Below are positions 1 to 9,446 of a stretch of DNA of 64,000 bases, one piece after another. The DNA comes from Aliiroseovarius halocynthiae. GTDB lineage: Bacteria > Pseudomonadota > Alphaproteobacteria > Rhodobacterales > Rhodobacteraceae. The notes under the pieces were generated by a model, which worked only from the letters and a program-made list of their open reading frames with translations, did not search any database and was not told the DNA's origin. A program made the position numbers and the translations under genes. The stretch spans positions 62,001-126,000 of the forward strand of contig NZ_ML660023.1 of assembly GCF_007004645.1 (NCBI RefSeq), in the 5' to 3' direction. Positions within the stretch are counted from its first letter, which is position 1, and every line of letters starts with the position of its first letter.

Positions 1-273
1 CGGCTTCGAGGCCAGCGCACCCAGATTGCCCAGACCCAGAACCGCCGTCCCGTTCGAAATCACAGCCACAAGGTTACCCTTGTTGGTATAGTCATACGCC
101 GTCTGTGGATTCTCAGCGATCGCCTCACAGGGAACCGCAACACCCGGAGAATAGGCCAAAGACAGGTCGCGCTGCGTGGTCATCGGGACCGACGGCGTGA
201 CCTCGAACTTGCCCGGCGTGGGGTCAATATGGAAGGCAAGTGCCTCTTCATTTGTGATCTTGGCTTTGGGCAT
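1..273 (-). CDS. maeB: NADP-dependent malic enzyme, N-terminal part (cut by window edge)
   Basis: Only the first 91 codons are in the window. The translation carries the malic enzyme N-terminal signature: TTQRDLSLAYSPGVAVPCE, then YDYTNKGNLVAVISNGTAVL with GLGNLGALASKP at the edge. The family decarboxylates malate to pyruvate with NADP reduction, in the cytoplasm. I chose the ATG preceded by AAAGG at 8-base spacing; an in-frame ATG six codons upstream (first base 291) has its purine-rich stretch directly against the start and is less likely. Bacterial MaeB-type enzymes often have a C-terminal phosphotransacetylase-like domain, which cannot be judged here. The gene is divergent from galE across about 230 bases in which I see no convincing promoter. 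Confidence 0.9.
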   Translation of the reverse strand, partial: MPKAKITNEEALAFHIDPTPGKFEVTPSVPMTTQRDLSLAYSPGVAVPCEAIAENPQTAYDYTNKGNLVAVISNGTAVLGLGNLGALASKP

Positions 274-504
274 GGTTCGGGCCTTTGTCATCTTCTGTCG
301 AAGTCAAACCCTTACAGGGGGAAAATCCGGGCCTCAACCGGTATTATGCTATTAATCTGTCTTCACTTGGGCTTTTTGGGTAATTCTTGGAAATTATGTT
401 TGATTGTTAGCGCAATAATCGGAACTTCATTCTGTCACCGCATTCACACGTGCCATTCCTTCGGATCCATCCTATATGTCGTTCATTAGAATTGGAGGCT
501 TCAC

Positions 505-1515
505 GTGGCACAAAAAGTCCTTTTGACCGGCGGCGCAGGATTCATTGGCTCGCATACTTTTGTCGAGCTGACCAAGGCGGGTTATCAAGTTGTGATCCTT
601 GATAACTTCTCGAACGCAGATCGTGGCGTTCTTGACCGACTCGAGGTCATCAGCGGTGAAAAAGTCACCTATGTGGATGGCGATGTGCTGGACCAGAACC
701 TGCTAACCCGCGTGTTTGCCGAACATAAGTTTGATGCCGTCATTCACTTTGCCGCGCTGAAAGCCGTGGGTGAAAGCACCGAAAAGCCACTGGATTATCT
801 GACCACCAATATCTCAGGTCTTTATACGCTTCTGAACGTCATGAAGGCGGCAGGCGTGTTCCGTCTGGTCTTCTCGTCTTCCGCCACCGTCTATGGCCAG
901 CCGGATCAACTGCCGGTTCCAGAAACCGCGCCCCGCAGCTTTAACAACCCCTATGGCTATACCAAGCTGGTGTGCGAGCAGTCGTTGGAGCAGGTCGCCA
1001 CTGCGGATGACCGCTGGGCCTTCGGGATCCTGCGCTATTTCAACCCGGCTGGTGCGCATGAAACGGGGCTGATTGGCGAAGATCCAAACGACATTCCAAA
1101 CAACCTGATGCCCTATATTGCCAAGGTCGCCACTGGCGAACTGGAAAAGCTCTCGGTCTTCGGCAGCGACTATGACACGCCCGACGGCACTGGCGTGCGC
1201 GACTATATCCATGTGATGGATCTGGCACGTGGGCATGTGCAATCGGTGGATGCGCTATTGAAAACCAACGAAGGTCACACCGTTAATCTTGGCACGGGCA
1301 CAGGATATTCGGTGATGGATATGCTCCGCGCCTATGAAAATGCCGCCGAGAAAGAGCTGCCATATCAAATGTCCCCGCGCCGTGCGGGTGATGTTGCCAG
1401 CGTTTATGGTGATCCGGCCAAAGCCCGCGATGTGCTGGGGTTCGAGGCCAAACGCGGTCTGGATGACATGTGCGAAAGCAGCTGGAATTGGGTCTCGCGC
1501 CGTAAAAACACCTGA
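505..1515 (+). CDS. galE: UDP-glucose 4-epimerase
   Basis: Interconverts UDP-glucose and UDP-galactose in the cytoplasm, feeding surface polysaccharide synthesis. The 336-residue length is normal for GalE. It is an extended short-chain dehydrogenase: the NAD-binding GGAGFIGS lies at residues 9-16, SSSATVYG near 124-131 supplies the catalytic serine, and the Y150-x3-K154 dyad sits in NPYGYTK. The start is GTG with GGAGG seven bases upstream. It stands alone on the plus strand, 65 bases before mutS. A link to galU at 58.2 kb through a shared sugar-nucleotide pool is likely but inferred. Confidence 0.95.
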   Translation: MAQKVLLTGGAGFIGSHTFVELTKAGYQVVILDNFSNADRGVLDRLEVISGEKVTYVDGDVLDQNLLTRVFAEHKFDAVIHFAALKAVGESTEKPLDYLTTNISGLYTLLNVMKAAGVFRLVFSSSATVYGQPDQLPVPETAPRSFNNPYGYTKLVCEQSLEQVATADDRWAFGILRYFNPAGAHETGLIGEDPNDIPNNLMPYIAKVATGELEKLSVFGSDYDTPDGTGVRDYIHVMDLARGHVQSVDALLKTNEGHTVNLGTGTGYSVMDMLRAYENAAEKELPYQMSPRRAGDVASVYGDPAKARDVLGFEAKRGLDDMCESSWNWVSRRKNT

Positions 1516-1580
1516 CCCCTCTTTCACCCCGGCGCGCGACACCCTAATCTGTCGCAAAGCAATACGCCGGGGGGCAGCAG

Positions 1581-4229
1581 GTGAGCGACAAACCAGCCAA
1601 GATCACGCCAATGATGGCGCAGTTTCTTGAGATCAAAGAGGGCTATCAGGACGCCCTGTTGTTCTATCGCATGGGCGATTTTTACGAGCTGTTCTTCGAT
1701 GACGCCATCGCGGCGGCAGAAGCCTTGGACATCGCGCTGACAAAGCGCGGCAAGCATCTTGGCGAAGATATTCCCATGTGTGGTGTCCCCTTCCATGCCG
1801 CCGAAGGTTACTTGCTAACCTTGATCCGCAAGGGCTTTCGCGTTGCCGTCTGCGAGCAAATGGAAAACCCGGCCGAGGCAAAGAAGCGTGGCTCGAAATC
1901 CGTTGTACGGCGCGATGTGGTGCGATTGGTGACGCCCGGAACGTTAACCGAAGAAAGCCTGCTGGACGCGCGACGCCACAACTTCCTTGCAGCCTATAAC
2001 GTGGTCCGCGATGAAGCTGCATTAGCGTGGGTCGACATTTCCACGGGCGCTTTTCGCGTGATGCCCTGCCCGCCTGTTCGCCTTGGCCCGGAATTGGCCC
2101 GCCTTGCCCCGCGCGAGGTTGTGTTGTCCGAAGCAGATTACCAAAATTGCGCTGGAATAGTGACTGAATCGGGGGCATCCCCAACAGAGTTGGGGCGCGC
2201 AGCCTTTGACAGTTCTGGCGCTGAGAAACGACTTCTGGATCTGTATAAGATCGGGTCTCTGGATGCGTTTGGAATCTTCTCGCGTGCTGAACTTGGGGCG
2301 ATGGGCGCTATTGTCGAATATCTGGACATCACCCAGAAGGGTAAGCTGCCCCTGTTGCGCCCACCCGTGAAGGAACTTGCGCAAGGTACGATGCAAATCG
2401 ACGCCGCGACGCGCCGAAATCTAGAGCTAACTCACAGCTTGTCCGGAGGGCGCGAAGGATCGCTTTTGTCCGTGATCGACCGCACGGTGACCGCGGGCGG
2501 TGGACGACTGCTGGAACGTCGGATCTCCAGCCCCTCGCGCAGTCTGTCAGAAATCAACGCGCGTCTAGATGCGGTCCGTTTTCTGGCTGAGCAGCGACAG
2601 ATCTGTGAAAACACCCGTGAATTCCTGCGCAACGTACCCGACATTGACCGCGCACTGTCGCGCCTTGGGCTGGAACGCGGCGGCCCGCGTGATCTGGGAT
2701 CCATTCGCAACGGCCTTGCCGCTGCAAATGATCTGGCCGACAGCCTGTCGCAATCCGACCTGCCTGCGAAACTGGCCGAAGCCTCGGCCAACTTGCGGGG
2801 ACACGGTGATCTGATCGAGCTGTTGGATCAAGCGTTGGTGGCCGAGCCTCCGCTTCTGTCGCGGGATGGCGGCTTCATCGCCCCCGGCTATGACGAGGAA
2901 CTGGATGAGGCCCGCCAGTTGCGTGACGAAGGGCGCGGCGTGATCGCAGCGATGCAGGCACAATATGCCGAGCACACGGGGATCGGATCGCTGAAGGTGA
3001 AGCACAACAATGTATTGGGATATTTCATCGAAACCACAGCGACCCATGCCGAAAAGATGCTGAACCCACCGCTGTCGGAAACCTATATCCACCGCCAAAC
3101 CACGGCGAACGCGGTGCGTTTCACCACCGTCGCGCTGAGCGATATGGAAACCAAGATCTTGAACGCAGGCAACCGAGCGCTTGAGATCGAAAAACGTCTC
3201 TATTCCAGCCTAACTACGGCAATTCTGGATCAGGTGGGTGCGGTATCTGACACCGCCCGCGCGCTGTCGGAGATTGACGTCGCCACGGGTTTTGCCGATC
3301 TAGCGCGGTCCGACAACTGGTCAGCCCCCACCGTCGATGACAGCCGCGTGTTTCACGTGGAAGGCGGGCGTCATCCGGTTGTCGAAGCGGCCCTTCGCAA
3401 GACGGGCGAAGCATTTGTTGCCAACAACTGTGACCTCGCGGACGGGGCAAAATCCGCCGATGTTTGGCTGCTGACCGGCCCCAACATGGCAGGTAAATCG
3501 ACTTTCCTGCGTCAGAACGCTCTGATCGCCCTGTTGGCGCAAACTGGCAGCTTTGTTCCGGCAAAGGCGGCGCATATTGGGCTGGTCTCGCAACTGTTCA
3601 GCCGCGTCGGCGCATCGGACGATCTGGCACGCGGACGCTCGACATTCATGGTCGAAATGGTCGAAACTGCCGCCATTCTGAACCAGGCCGACGACCGCGC
3701 GCTGGTTATTCTGGACGAGATCGGGCGCGGGACAGCGACCTATGACGGTCTGTCCATCGCGTGGGCCACGTTGGAGCATCTGCACGACGTCAACAAATCC
3801 CGCGCGCTCTTCGCAACGCACTATCACGAGATGACGCAGCTGTCCGACAAGCTGGACGGGGTCGAGAACGCCACCATTGCGGTGAAAGAGTGGGAAGGCG
3901 AGGTAATCTTCCTGCACGAGGTCCGCAAGGGCGCTGCGGATCGGTCCTATGGTGTTCAGGTTGCCAAGCTGGCCGGCCTTCCCGACAGCGTTGTCGCCCG
4001 CGCCAATGTCGTTCTGGAAGCGCTGGAAAAGGGCGAGCGCGAAGGATCCGGACAGAAAGCCGTGATTGATGATCTGCCGCTGTTCTCGGCCATTTCCGAA
4101 CCCGTTCAGACCGCGCCCGCTGGGCCAAGTGACCTGCATCTGGCGCTGAATGACATTCACCCCGACAACCTGAAGCCCATCGAGGCGCTGAACCTGCTGT
4201 ACGAGTTGAAAGAGCTTTCCGAGAAATAA
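1581..4229 (+). CDS. mutS: DNA mismatch repair ATPase MutS
   Basis: Recognises mismatches and small loops in newly replicated DNA and starts mismatch repair with MutL. The 882-residue length is typical. The mismatch-wedging F34-Y35-E36 motif is in MGDFYELFF, the Walker A GPNMAGKS is near residues 633-640, and Walker B LVILDEIGRG is near 708-717, followed by the ATPase helix-turn-helix region. The start is GTG with a G-rich Shine-Dalgarno stretch at a suitable distance. No mutL is in the window. The sequence appears intact. Confidence 0.97.
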   Translation: MSDKPAKITPMMAQFLEIKEGYQDALLFYRMGDFYELFFDDAIAAAEALDIALTKRGKHLGEDIPMCGVPFHAAEGYLLTLIRKGFRVAVCEQMENPAEAKKRGSKSVVRRDVVRLVTPGTLTEESLLDARRHNFLAAYNVVRDEAALAWVDISTGAFRVMPCPPVRLGPELARLAPREVVLSEADYQNCAGIVTESGASPTELGRAAFDSSGAEKRLLDLYKIGSLDAFGIFSRAELGAMGAIVEYLDITQKGKLPLLRPPVKELAQGTMQIDAATRRNLELTHSLSGGREGSLLSVIDRTVTAGGGRLLERRISSPSRSLSEINARLDAVRFLAEQRQICENTREFLRNVPDIDRALSRLGLERGGPRDLGSIRNGLAAANDLADSLSQSDLPAKLAEASANLRGHGDLIELLDQALVAEPPLLSRDGGFIAPGYDEELDEARQLRDEGRGVIAAMQAQYAEHTGIGSLKVKHNNVLGYFIETTATHAEKMLNPPLSETYIHRQTTANAVRFTTVALSDMETKILNAGNRALEIEKRLYSSLTTAILDQVGAVSDTARALSEIDVATGFADLARSDNWSAPTVDDSRVFHVEGGRHPVVEAALRKTGEAFVANNCDLADGAKSADVWLLTGPNMAGKSTFLRQNALIALLAQTGSFVPAKAAHIGLVSQLFSRVGASDDLARGRSTFMVEMVETAAILNQADDRALVILDEIGRGTATYDGLSIAWATLEHLHDVNKSRALFATHYHEMTQLSDKLDGVENATIAVKEWEGEVIFLHEVRKGAADRSYGVQVAKLAGLPDSVVARANVVLEALEKGEREGSGQKAVIDDLPLFSAISEPVQTAPAGPSDLHLALNDIHPDNLKPIEALNLLYELKELSEK

Positions 4230-4316
4230 CCCAGAACACTTTAAGGTTGATATCCATCACACGTGACGTATCATCGATAGTGTTTACATCGATTATTTTT
4301 CTGAGAAGGTCTTCAC

Positions 4317-5177
4317 ATGAATGTCTTCGGGGTCTCGAGATCGTTGCAACTATGCGCCCTGTTTTTGCTGTTGTTGGGCTGCGGGCATGACATACGGCTA
4401 GGGGGCGTAAGCAGGTACGAACCTGTCGGTCGAATACTGCATGTTCAAAGGATCTTGGGAAACTCTGGATCACAGTTTGGGTGTGGGGTTGACCACACGG
4501 GTTTGGGGCTTCCAAATTTCTATGATGATCTTGGTGAAGACGCAGTGGTCGTTGGCCACGAAACGACAGGCGCGGACGATAGATGCGTTCGCGATCAGCT
4601 GACCAGATTAAATGCAGCTGTCCGGTTTGATTTGTCCCGGTCAATCGGCGGATCAGCAACAATGCCGGACCCCTCGCACATTCGCGCCGCCTCGCTGACC
4701 GTTTCAATACGTGACGGCGACAACTTTAGTAGCATTGGGTGCAGAACTTCGGCCCAATTTGGTTCTGGTGTGCTTCACAATGTTCATTCAGGATCGTGGT
4801 TGGCGCCGACTGAATTCGGGATGTCCACACCCCCTCCGATCTCGTCAAAAAGGTTCCATCTTGGCCCCGCCTCCGACGGAAACGAAGTGTCACTTCGCGA
4901 ATTCATGGCGGCGGCAGGCCGCGCAAGCGTCCTTTCAGAGCACCGAGTATCTCGGATCCGTACGTCGCGGACCAGTGTTACGTTTGAGCTATCAGAAGCG
5001 CATGTTGATCAGCTTCGCGATGCGCTGATCGCTGCCGATGGTGCCCCTGCTTATGCCGATTACCTATTTGTGGGGACAAACCAAGGTACAACCACAGTGA
5101 ACGAGCAATGCTTGAGCTTTATTGAGGATATTCGCCTTAATATCCTCACCAGTCCCGCACCGCGTGCGGGTACTTGA
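4317..5177 (+). CDS. Predicted lipoprotein of unknown function
   Basis: I do not recognise this 286-residue protein. Its N-terminus has a short hydrophobic stretch ending in a lipobox, L19-L20-G21-C22, so it is probably secreted and lipid-anchored. The rest has no motif I can name; several cysteines (for example in QFGCGVDH, DDRCVRD, SSIGCRTS and NEQCLSF) could form disulfides. A GAGAAGG Shine-Dalgarno lies seven bases before the ATG, which supports real translation. The codon use is less GC-rich at third positions than in mutS next to it, so recent acquisition or relaxed selection is possible. It is followed by a strong bidirectional terminator shared with grpE. Confidence 0.7.
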   Translation: MNVFGVSRSLQLCALFLLLLGCGHDIRLGGVSRYEPVGRILHVQRILGNSGSQFGCGVDHTGLGLPNFYDDLGEDAVVVGHETTGADDRCVRDQLTRLNAAVRFDLSRSIGGSATMPDPSHIRAASLTVSIRDGDNFSSIGCRTSAQFGSGVLHNVHSGSWLAPTEFGMSTPPPISSKRFHLGPASDGNEVSLREFMAAAGRASVLSEHRVSRIRTSRTSVTFELSEAHVDQLRDALIAADGAPAYADYLFVGTNQGTTTVNEQCLSFIEDIRLNILTSPAPRAGT

Positions 5178-5216
5178 GTGCTTCTACGGCGTGATTTAGT
5201 TTTGGGTAGGAAGCGT

Positions 5217-5243
5217 AAAACGCCCCAATCAAAGGGGCGTTTT
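5217..5243. terminator. Bidirectional intrinsic terminator
   Basis: A perfect 10-bp inverted repeat (AAAACGCCCC / GGGGCGTTTT) with a 7-base loop. The stem ends in T on one strand and A on the other, so it can terminate the lipoprotein gene from the left and grpE from the right; the two genes converge here. Confidence 0.85.
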
Positions 5244-5260
5244 AAATAACAACTACGTGC

Positions 5261-5821
5261 TTATTTGGGGGTCGACGACACGCCAACTTGTGCCGGGCGC
5301 AATAGGCGATCATGCAGCATGAACCCTTCAGCCATCACCTGAATGATATCACCAGCTTTGGTGCCAGGCACTGGGGCTTCAAACATGGCTTCGTGCACTT
5401 CGGGGTCGAATTCATCACCGACTTCCGGCGCCAGCAAATGAATGCCGTGCTTGTCGAAAATGCCCAGCAAAGCCCGCATGGTCAGCTGTACGCCCTCCAA
5501 CAAAGCCTTATCTGCTTCGCCCGCTTCGCTTGATGCCTCGAGCGCACGTTTCATGTTGTCATAGACCGGCAGCATATCGCGCGCCAGTTTCGACCCGCCA
5601 TAGTTCTCGGCCTCGCGACGGTCACGCTCGCCGCGTTTGCGGGTATTTTCTGCATCCGCAAGCGCACGCATGAAACGGTCTTTCATCTCGTCCCGTTCAG
5701 CACGAACGGCGGTCAGCTCGTCTTCCAAGCTCACCTCGTCTTCAATGGTCACTTCTTCGGTCATCAGCTCATCGATGCCCGGTTCCAGATCATCTGTGCG
5801 TTGGGTTTTCGCGTCCGTCAT
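5261..5821 (-). CDS. grpE: Nucleotide exchange factor GrpE
   Basis: Co-chaperone that releases ADP from DnaK. The 186-residue protein has an acidic, glutamate-rich N-terminal half that predicts the long GrpE coiled coil, then the conserved core with LARDMLPVYDNMKRAL and the C-terminal beta domain including HEAMFEAPVPG and RPAQVGVS. It lies 24 bases downstream of hrcA on the same strand, an arrangement common in alphaproteobacteria. Its partners dnaK and dnaJ are 46 kb away in this window. Confidence 0.96.
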   Translation of the reverse strand: MTDAKTQRTDDLEPGIDELMTEEVTIEDEVSLEDELTAVRAERDEMKDRFMRALADAENTRKRGERDRREAENYGGSKLARDMLPVYDNMKRALEASSEAGEADKALLEGVQLTMRALLGIFDKHGIHLLAPEVGDEFDPEVHEAMFEAPVPGTKAGDIIQVMAEGFMLHDRLLRPAQVGVSSTPK

Positions 5822-5845
5822 GTTCTTTGCCTCTATCCTCGGCCT

Positions 5846-6907
5846 TTATCCTCGATCCGAAATCATCTTGCCGATCAGTTGCGCGGTGTAATCCACAATC
5901 GGAACAATCCGCCCATAGTTCAGCCGCGTCGGGCCAATCACGCCCACAGCACCGATGATCTTTCGATCAGCGTTCATATAAGGGGAAACCACCAAAGAGG
6001 AACCCGAAAGTGAGAAAAGTTTGTTCTCGGACCCAATAAAAATGCGCACGCCCTCGCCCTGATCGGCCAGATCAAGGAATTCGGCGATGTCCCGCTTACG
6101 TTCAAGGTCATCAAACAGGGTGCGAATGCGGTCTAAATCGACCTCAGGCCCATCCTCTGTCAACAGATTCGAGCGTCCACGCACGATCAGCCGCTCATAG
6201 GGCTGACCTTCGTTTTCCCAAATTGCTGCGCCCGTTTCGATCAACGCCTGTGCCAGCGTATCCAGCTCCTGCCGTCTGTTGGCAATCTCGGACGAAATAA
6301 TCCCCTGAAGCTCGGAAATCGTGCGCCCTTCAGCCAAAGCATTCAAGAAATTCGCCGCTTCCCGCATCGAGCTGGGGGTCTGACCCACCGGCGGTTCGAA
6401 CACCCGGTTTTCCACATGGCCATCGGCAAAAACCAACACAGCAAGTGCACGATCCGGGCCAAGCGAGACGAATTCAATATGTTTGATCGGCGCTTCGTGC
6501 TTGGGGGTCAGAACCAAAGACGCCCCCGCGGTGATCCCGGACAGCGCCGCACCCACCCGATCCATCATCGAGGTGATATTGGCTTCATTTCCAACAGTTG
6601 CGTCGATTTTCTGGCGGTCATCCGTCGTCAGGTCCGACACCTCAAGCAGCCCATCCACGAACATGCGCAGGCCAAGATCTGTCGGGATCCGTCCGGCCGA
6701 AACATGCGGGCTGTCGAGCAGCCCCATATACTCGAGATCCTGCATCACGTTGCGGATGGTTGCCGCGCTGACATTTTCTGCCAGACTGCGCGTCAGGCTG
6801 CGCGATCCAACGGGCGCGCCGGTCTCAAGATAGCTTTCGACGATGCAACGAAACACCTCGCGCGAGCGGGAATTCATGTCTTCCATCAATTCAGGAGCAT
6901 CTGCCAT
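5846..6907 (-). CDS. hrcA: Heat-inducible transcription repressor HrcA
   Basis: In this family, HrcA binds CIRCE elements and represses chaperone operons, mostly groESL. The 353-residue protein has an N-terminal winged helix ([21 protein letters not shown], then [17 protein letters not shown]) and the usual C-terminal domain with [22 protein letters not shown]. It is divergent from rph across 70 bases and upstream of grpE. AAGG precedes the ATG. I found no CIRCE (TTAGCACTC-N9-GAGTGCTAA) in front of hrcA, grpE or dnaK, so its targets are probably outside the window. Confidence 0.96.
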   Translation of the reverse strand: MADAPELMEDMNSRSREVFRCIVESYLETGAPVGSRSLTRSLAENVSAATIRNVMQDLEYMGLLDSPHVSAGRIPTDLGLRMFVDGLLEVSDLTTDDRQKIDATVGNEANITSMMDRVGAALSGITAGASLVLTPKHEAPIKHIEFVSLGPDRALAVLVFADGHVENRVFEPPVGQTPSSMREAANFLNALAEGRTISELQGIISSEIANRRQELDTLAQALIETGAAIWENEGQPYERLIVRGRSNLLTEDGPEVDLDRIRTLFDDLERKRDIAEFLDLADQGEGVRIFIGSENKLFSLSGSSLVVSPYMNADRKIIGAVGVIGPTRLNYGRIVPIVDYTAQLIGKMISDRG

Positions 6908-6977
6908 AAGCTTAGCCTTGCCTTTTTGCCGGACCCATGGCTATCACGCTTTTATAGCGGAAACAAAGGAAGAAGCC

Positions 6978-7688
6978 ATGCGTCCCTCAGGTCGAGATTT
7001 AGATCAAATGCGCCCGATTTCAATCGAAACCGGGGTCACAAAACACGCAGAAGGATCTTGCATGATCCGCGTGGGCGACACCCACGTACTGTGCACCGCG
7101 TCGCTTGAAGCACGCGTTCCCCCGTTTTTGCGCAACTCTGGTAAGGGCTGGGTGACCGCCGAATACGGTATGCTGCCGCGTTCGACCGGTTCGCGTATGC
7201 GCCGCGAGGCCGCATCGGGCAAACAAGGCGGTCGCACCGTGGAAATTCAGCGTCTGATTGGCCGGTCTTTGCGTGCGGGTATCGATCTGGTTGCCCTGGG
7301 CGAACGTCAGATCACCGTGGACTGCGATGTTATTCAGGCTGATGGCGGCACCCGCTGTGCCTCGATCACGGGCGGTTGGGTTGCGCTGCGACTGGCCGTG
7401 AACAAGCTGCTGAAAGCGGGCGACATCACCACCGATCCGCTGATGGATCCTGTCGCTGCGGTATCCTGTGGCATCTATGCGGGTCAGCCGGTGTTGGATC
7501 TGGATTACCCTGAAGATAGCGAAGCCGGCGTTGACGGAAATTTCGTTCTGTGCGGCCCAAAACTGATCGAAGTTCAGATGTCAGCTGAAGGTTCGACCTT
7601 CACGCGCGACCAGATGAACCAGCTGATGGATCTGGCCGATAAGGGTGTATCCGTACTGGTTGAAGCACAGCTTCAGGCGACAGCATAA
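6978..7688 (+). CDS. rph: Ribonuclease PH
   Basis: A phosphorolytic 3'-5' exoribonuclease that trims tRNA 3' ends. The protein is 236 residues, the normal size, beginning [14 protein letters not shown]. Visible family signatures are [32 protein letters not shown] and the active-site region [19 protein letters not shown]. The reading frame is open further upstream, but AAAGGA sits nine bases before this ATG and the homologous N-terminus begins here. Its stop overlaps the rdgB start by one base, so the two are probably translated together. Confidence 0.96.
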   Translation: MRPSGRDLDQMRPISIETGVTKHAEGSCMIRVGDTHVLCTASLEARVPPFLRNSGKGWVTAEYGMLPRSTGSRMRREAASGKQGGRTVEIQRLIGRSLRAGIDLVALGERQITVDCDVIQADGGTRCASITGGWVALRLAVNKLLKAGDITTDPLMDPVAAVSCGIYAGQPVLDLDYPEDSEAGVDGNFVLCGPKLIEVQMSAEGSTFTRDQMNQLMDLADKGVSVLVEAQLQATA

Positions 7689-8296
7689 TGCGGAAATTTG
7701 ACGGCGATAAACTGGTGGTTGCCACCCACAATGCGGGCAAGTTACGCGAGATTTCCGCCTTGTTAGAGCCTTTTGGCATCGCCGTCACCTCCGCCGGCAC
7801 GCTGGGTCTGGAAGAACCGGAAGAGACCGAGGACACCTTCGTCGGCAACGCCCGGATCAAAGCCCATTTCGCCGCCAAAGAAAGCGGATTTCCCGCGCTG
7901 TCAGACGACAGCGGCATCATGGTCGACGCGTTGGACGGTGCGCCGGGTGTTTACACCGCTGATTGGGCTGAAACGCCAAACGGGCGCGATTTTCCGATGG
8001 CGATGCAAAAAACCTGGTCACTTCTGGAAGAAAAGAATGCGCCCCTTCCCCGCACCGCGCGGTTCTGCTGCACCCTTTGCCTTGCTTGGCCCGACGGTCA
8101 TGACGAGGTTTTCGAGGGCAAAGTCGAAGGGTCGCTGACTTGGCCCATGCGCGGTGATCAGGGCTTTGGTTATGATCCGATCTTTATCCCCGAAGGGTTC
8201 GACATCACTTTCGGCGAAATGGATCCTGACAAGAAACACCAGATGAGCCACCGCGCCGACGCGTTCGCCAAGCTGGTGAAGGGCGCCTTTGCTTGA
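7688..8296 (+). CDS. rdgB: dITP/XTP pyrophosphatase (HAM1 family)
   Basis: Hydrolyses non-canonical purine triphosphates (ITP, dITP, XTP) to monophosphates, keeping them out of DNA and RNA. The 202-residue length fits. Family motifs seen are [13 protein letters not shown] at the N-terminus, [19 protein letters not shown] in the middle, and GYDPIF with [18 protein letters not shown] near the C-terminus. The start ATG shares a base with the rph stop (TAATG), so it belongs to the rph-rdgB-hemW operon. Confidence 0.96.
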   Translation: MRKFDGDKLVVATHNAGKLREISALLEPFGIAVTSAGTLGLEEPEETEDTFVGNARIKAHFAAKESGFPALSDDSGIMVDALDGAPGVYTADWAETPNGRDFPMAMQKTWSLLEEKNAPLPRTARFCCTLCLAWPDGHDEVFEGKVEGSLTWPMRGDQGFGYDPIFIPEGFDITFGEMDPDKKHQMSHRADAFAKLVKGAFA

Positions 8297-9446
8297 GAAT
8301 TGGCAAATTGGCGGCTTTGGGCTGTATGTCCACTGGCCCTTCTGCGCTGCCAAATGCCCCTATTGCGATTTCAACAGCCATGTCTCGGCATCGATTGATC
8401 AAGATGATTGGGCCGCGGCTTATCTGAAAGATTTGGATCGCTACGGTGCCGAAACGCAGGGCCGCACCCTGTCGTCAATCTATTTCGGTGGCGGCACGCC
8501 CAGCCTTATGAACCCGTCGACGGTGGCTGCCATCATCGATAAGGCGTCCGATCTTTGGACATTTGCCAACGACATCGAAATCACGCTCGAGGCCAACCCA
8601 ACATCCATCGAAGCCCAGAACTTCGCGGGATATCGCGACGCCGGGGTCAACCGTATCTCGATGGGATTTCAGGCGCTGAACGACGTTGATCTGCGGAAAC
8701 TCGGACGCATGCACTCGGTCGACGAAGGGCTTCGTGCGTTGGAAATCGCCCGCACACATTTTTCCCGTGTGAGCTTCGACTTGATCTATGCCCGCCAAGA
8801 TCAAAGCCTGCCCGACTGGAAGGTCGAACTTGATCGCGCGCTTAACTTTGAGCCCGATCACCTGTCGCTCTATCAACTGACCATCGAACCCGGCACCGCC
8901 TTCGGTGCGCGGTTCGATGCCGGAAAACTGTCGGGCCTTCCAGAAGAAGATCTAGCCGTCGACATGTTCTTCCATACGCAAGAGGCCACGGCCAAGGCCG
9001 GGCTTCCCGCCTATGAGGTTTCGAACCATGCACGTCCGGGTGAAGAAAGTCGGCACAATTTGATCTATTGGCGCAGCGGCGATTGGATCGGCGTTGGACC
9101 CGGAGCACACGGCCGGCTGACTTTTGGGCGGAACAGGTGGGGAACGGAAACCCCTCTCTCGCCGAGCAAATGGTTGGAAAACGCACTGGGGGACGTTGAC
9201 AAGCGCGAGAGAGCACCTCTGCCTTCGTCAGAGCAGGTAACAGAATACCTTTTAATGGGGCTTCGAACCCGCGAGGGCATCGACCTTGTACGACTTCAGG
9301 AACAGTTCGACAGCCTACTAGATGCTAGTAAAATCAATGGCTTAGAAGAAATGGGCTTGATTTCTTCGACTCCAGAAAAACTTAGGGCGACCGATGAAGG
9401 CCGCCCCGTTTTGAATGGTATTTTGCGAGAGCTTTTGCCGGGCTAA
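8289..9446 (+). CDS. hemW: Heme chaperone HemW (radical SAM)
   Basis: A radical SAM protein of the HemN/HemW family. The CX3CX2C cluster-binding motif is C19-C23-C26 in [10 protein letters not shown]. The residue after CPYCD is F, not the extra cysteine of true HemN, and the 385-residue length also favours HemW, which hands heme to target proteins, over coproporphyrinogen dehydrogenase. IYFGGGTPS and the C-terminal winged-helix-like region ([14 protein letters not shown]) are present. The only in-frame upstream start is TTG, overlapping the rdgB end by eight bases. The 3' end overlaps parB by four bases, tail to tail. Confidence 0.92.
   Translation: MLENWQIGGFGLYVHWPFCAAKCPYCDFNSHVSASIDQDDWAAAYLKDLDRYGAETQGRTLSSIYFGGGTPSLMNPSTVAAIIDKASDLWTFANDIEITLEANPTSIEAQNFAGYRDAGVNRISMGFQALNDVDLRKLGRMHSVDEGLRALEIARTHFSRVSFDLIYARQDQSLPDWKVELDRALNFEPDHLSLYQLTIEPGTAFGARFDAGKLSGLPEEDLAVDMFFHTQEATAKAGLPAYEVSNHARPGEESRHNLIYWRSGDWIGVGPGAHGRLTFGRNRWGTETPLSPSKWLENALGDVDKRERAPLPSSEQVTEYLLMGLRTREGIDLVRLQEQFDSLLDASKINGLEEMGLISSTPEKLRATDEGRPVLNGILRELLPG

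Noticed and set aside
229-489. 86-codon plus-strand frame between maeB and galE
   Set aside because: Antisense to the malic enzyme start, no family resemblance.
3349-3364. parS-like sequence in mutS
   Set aside because: Only one half matches; three mismatches of 16 and no palindrome, probably too weak for ParB.
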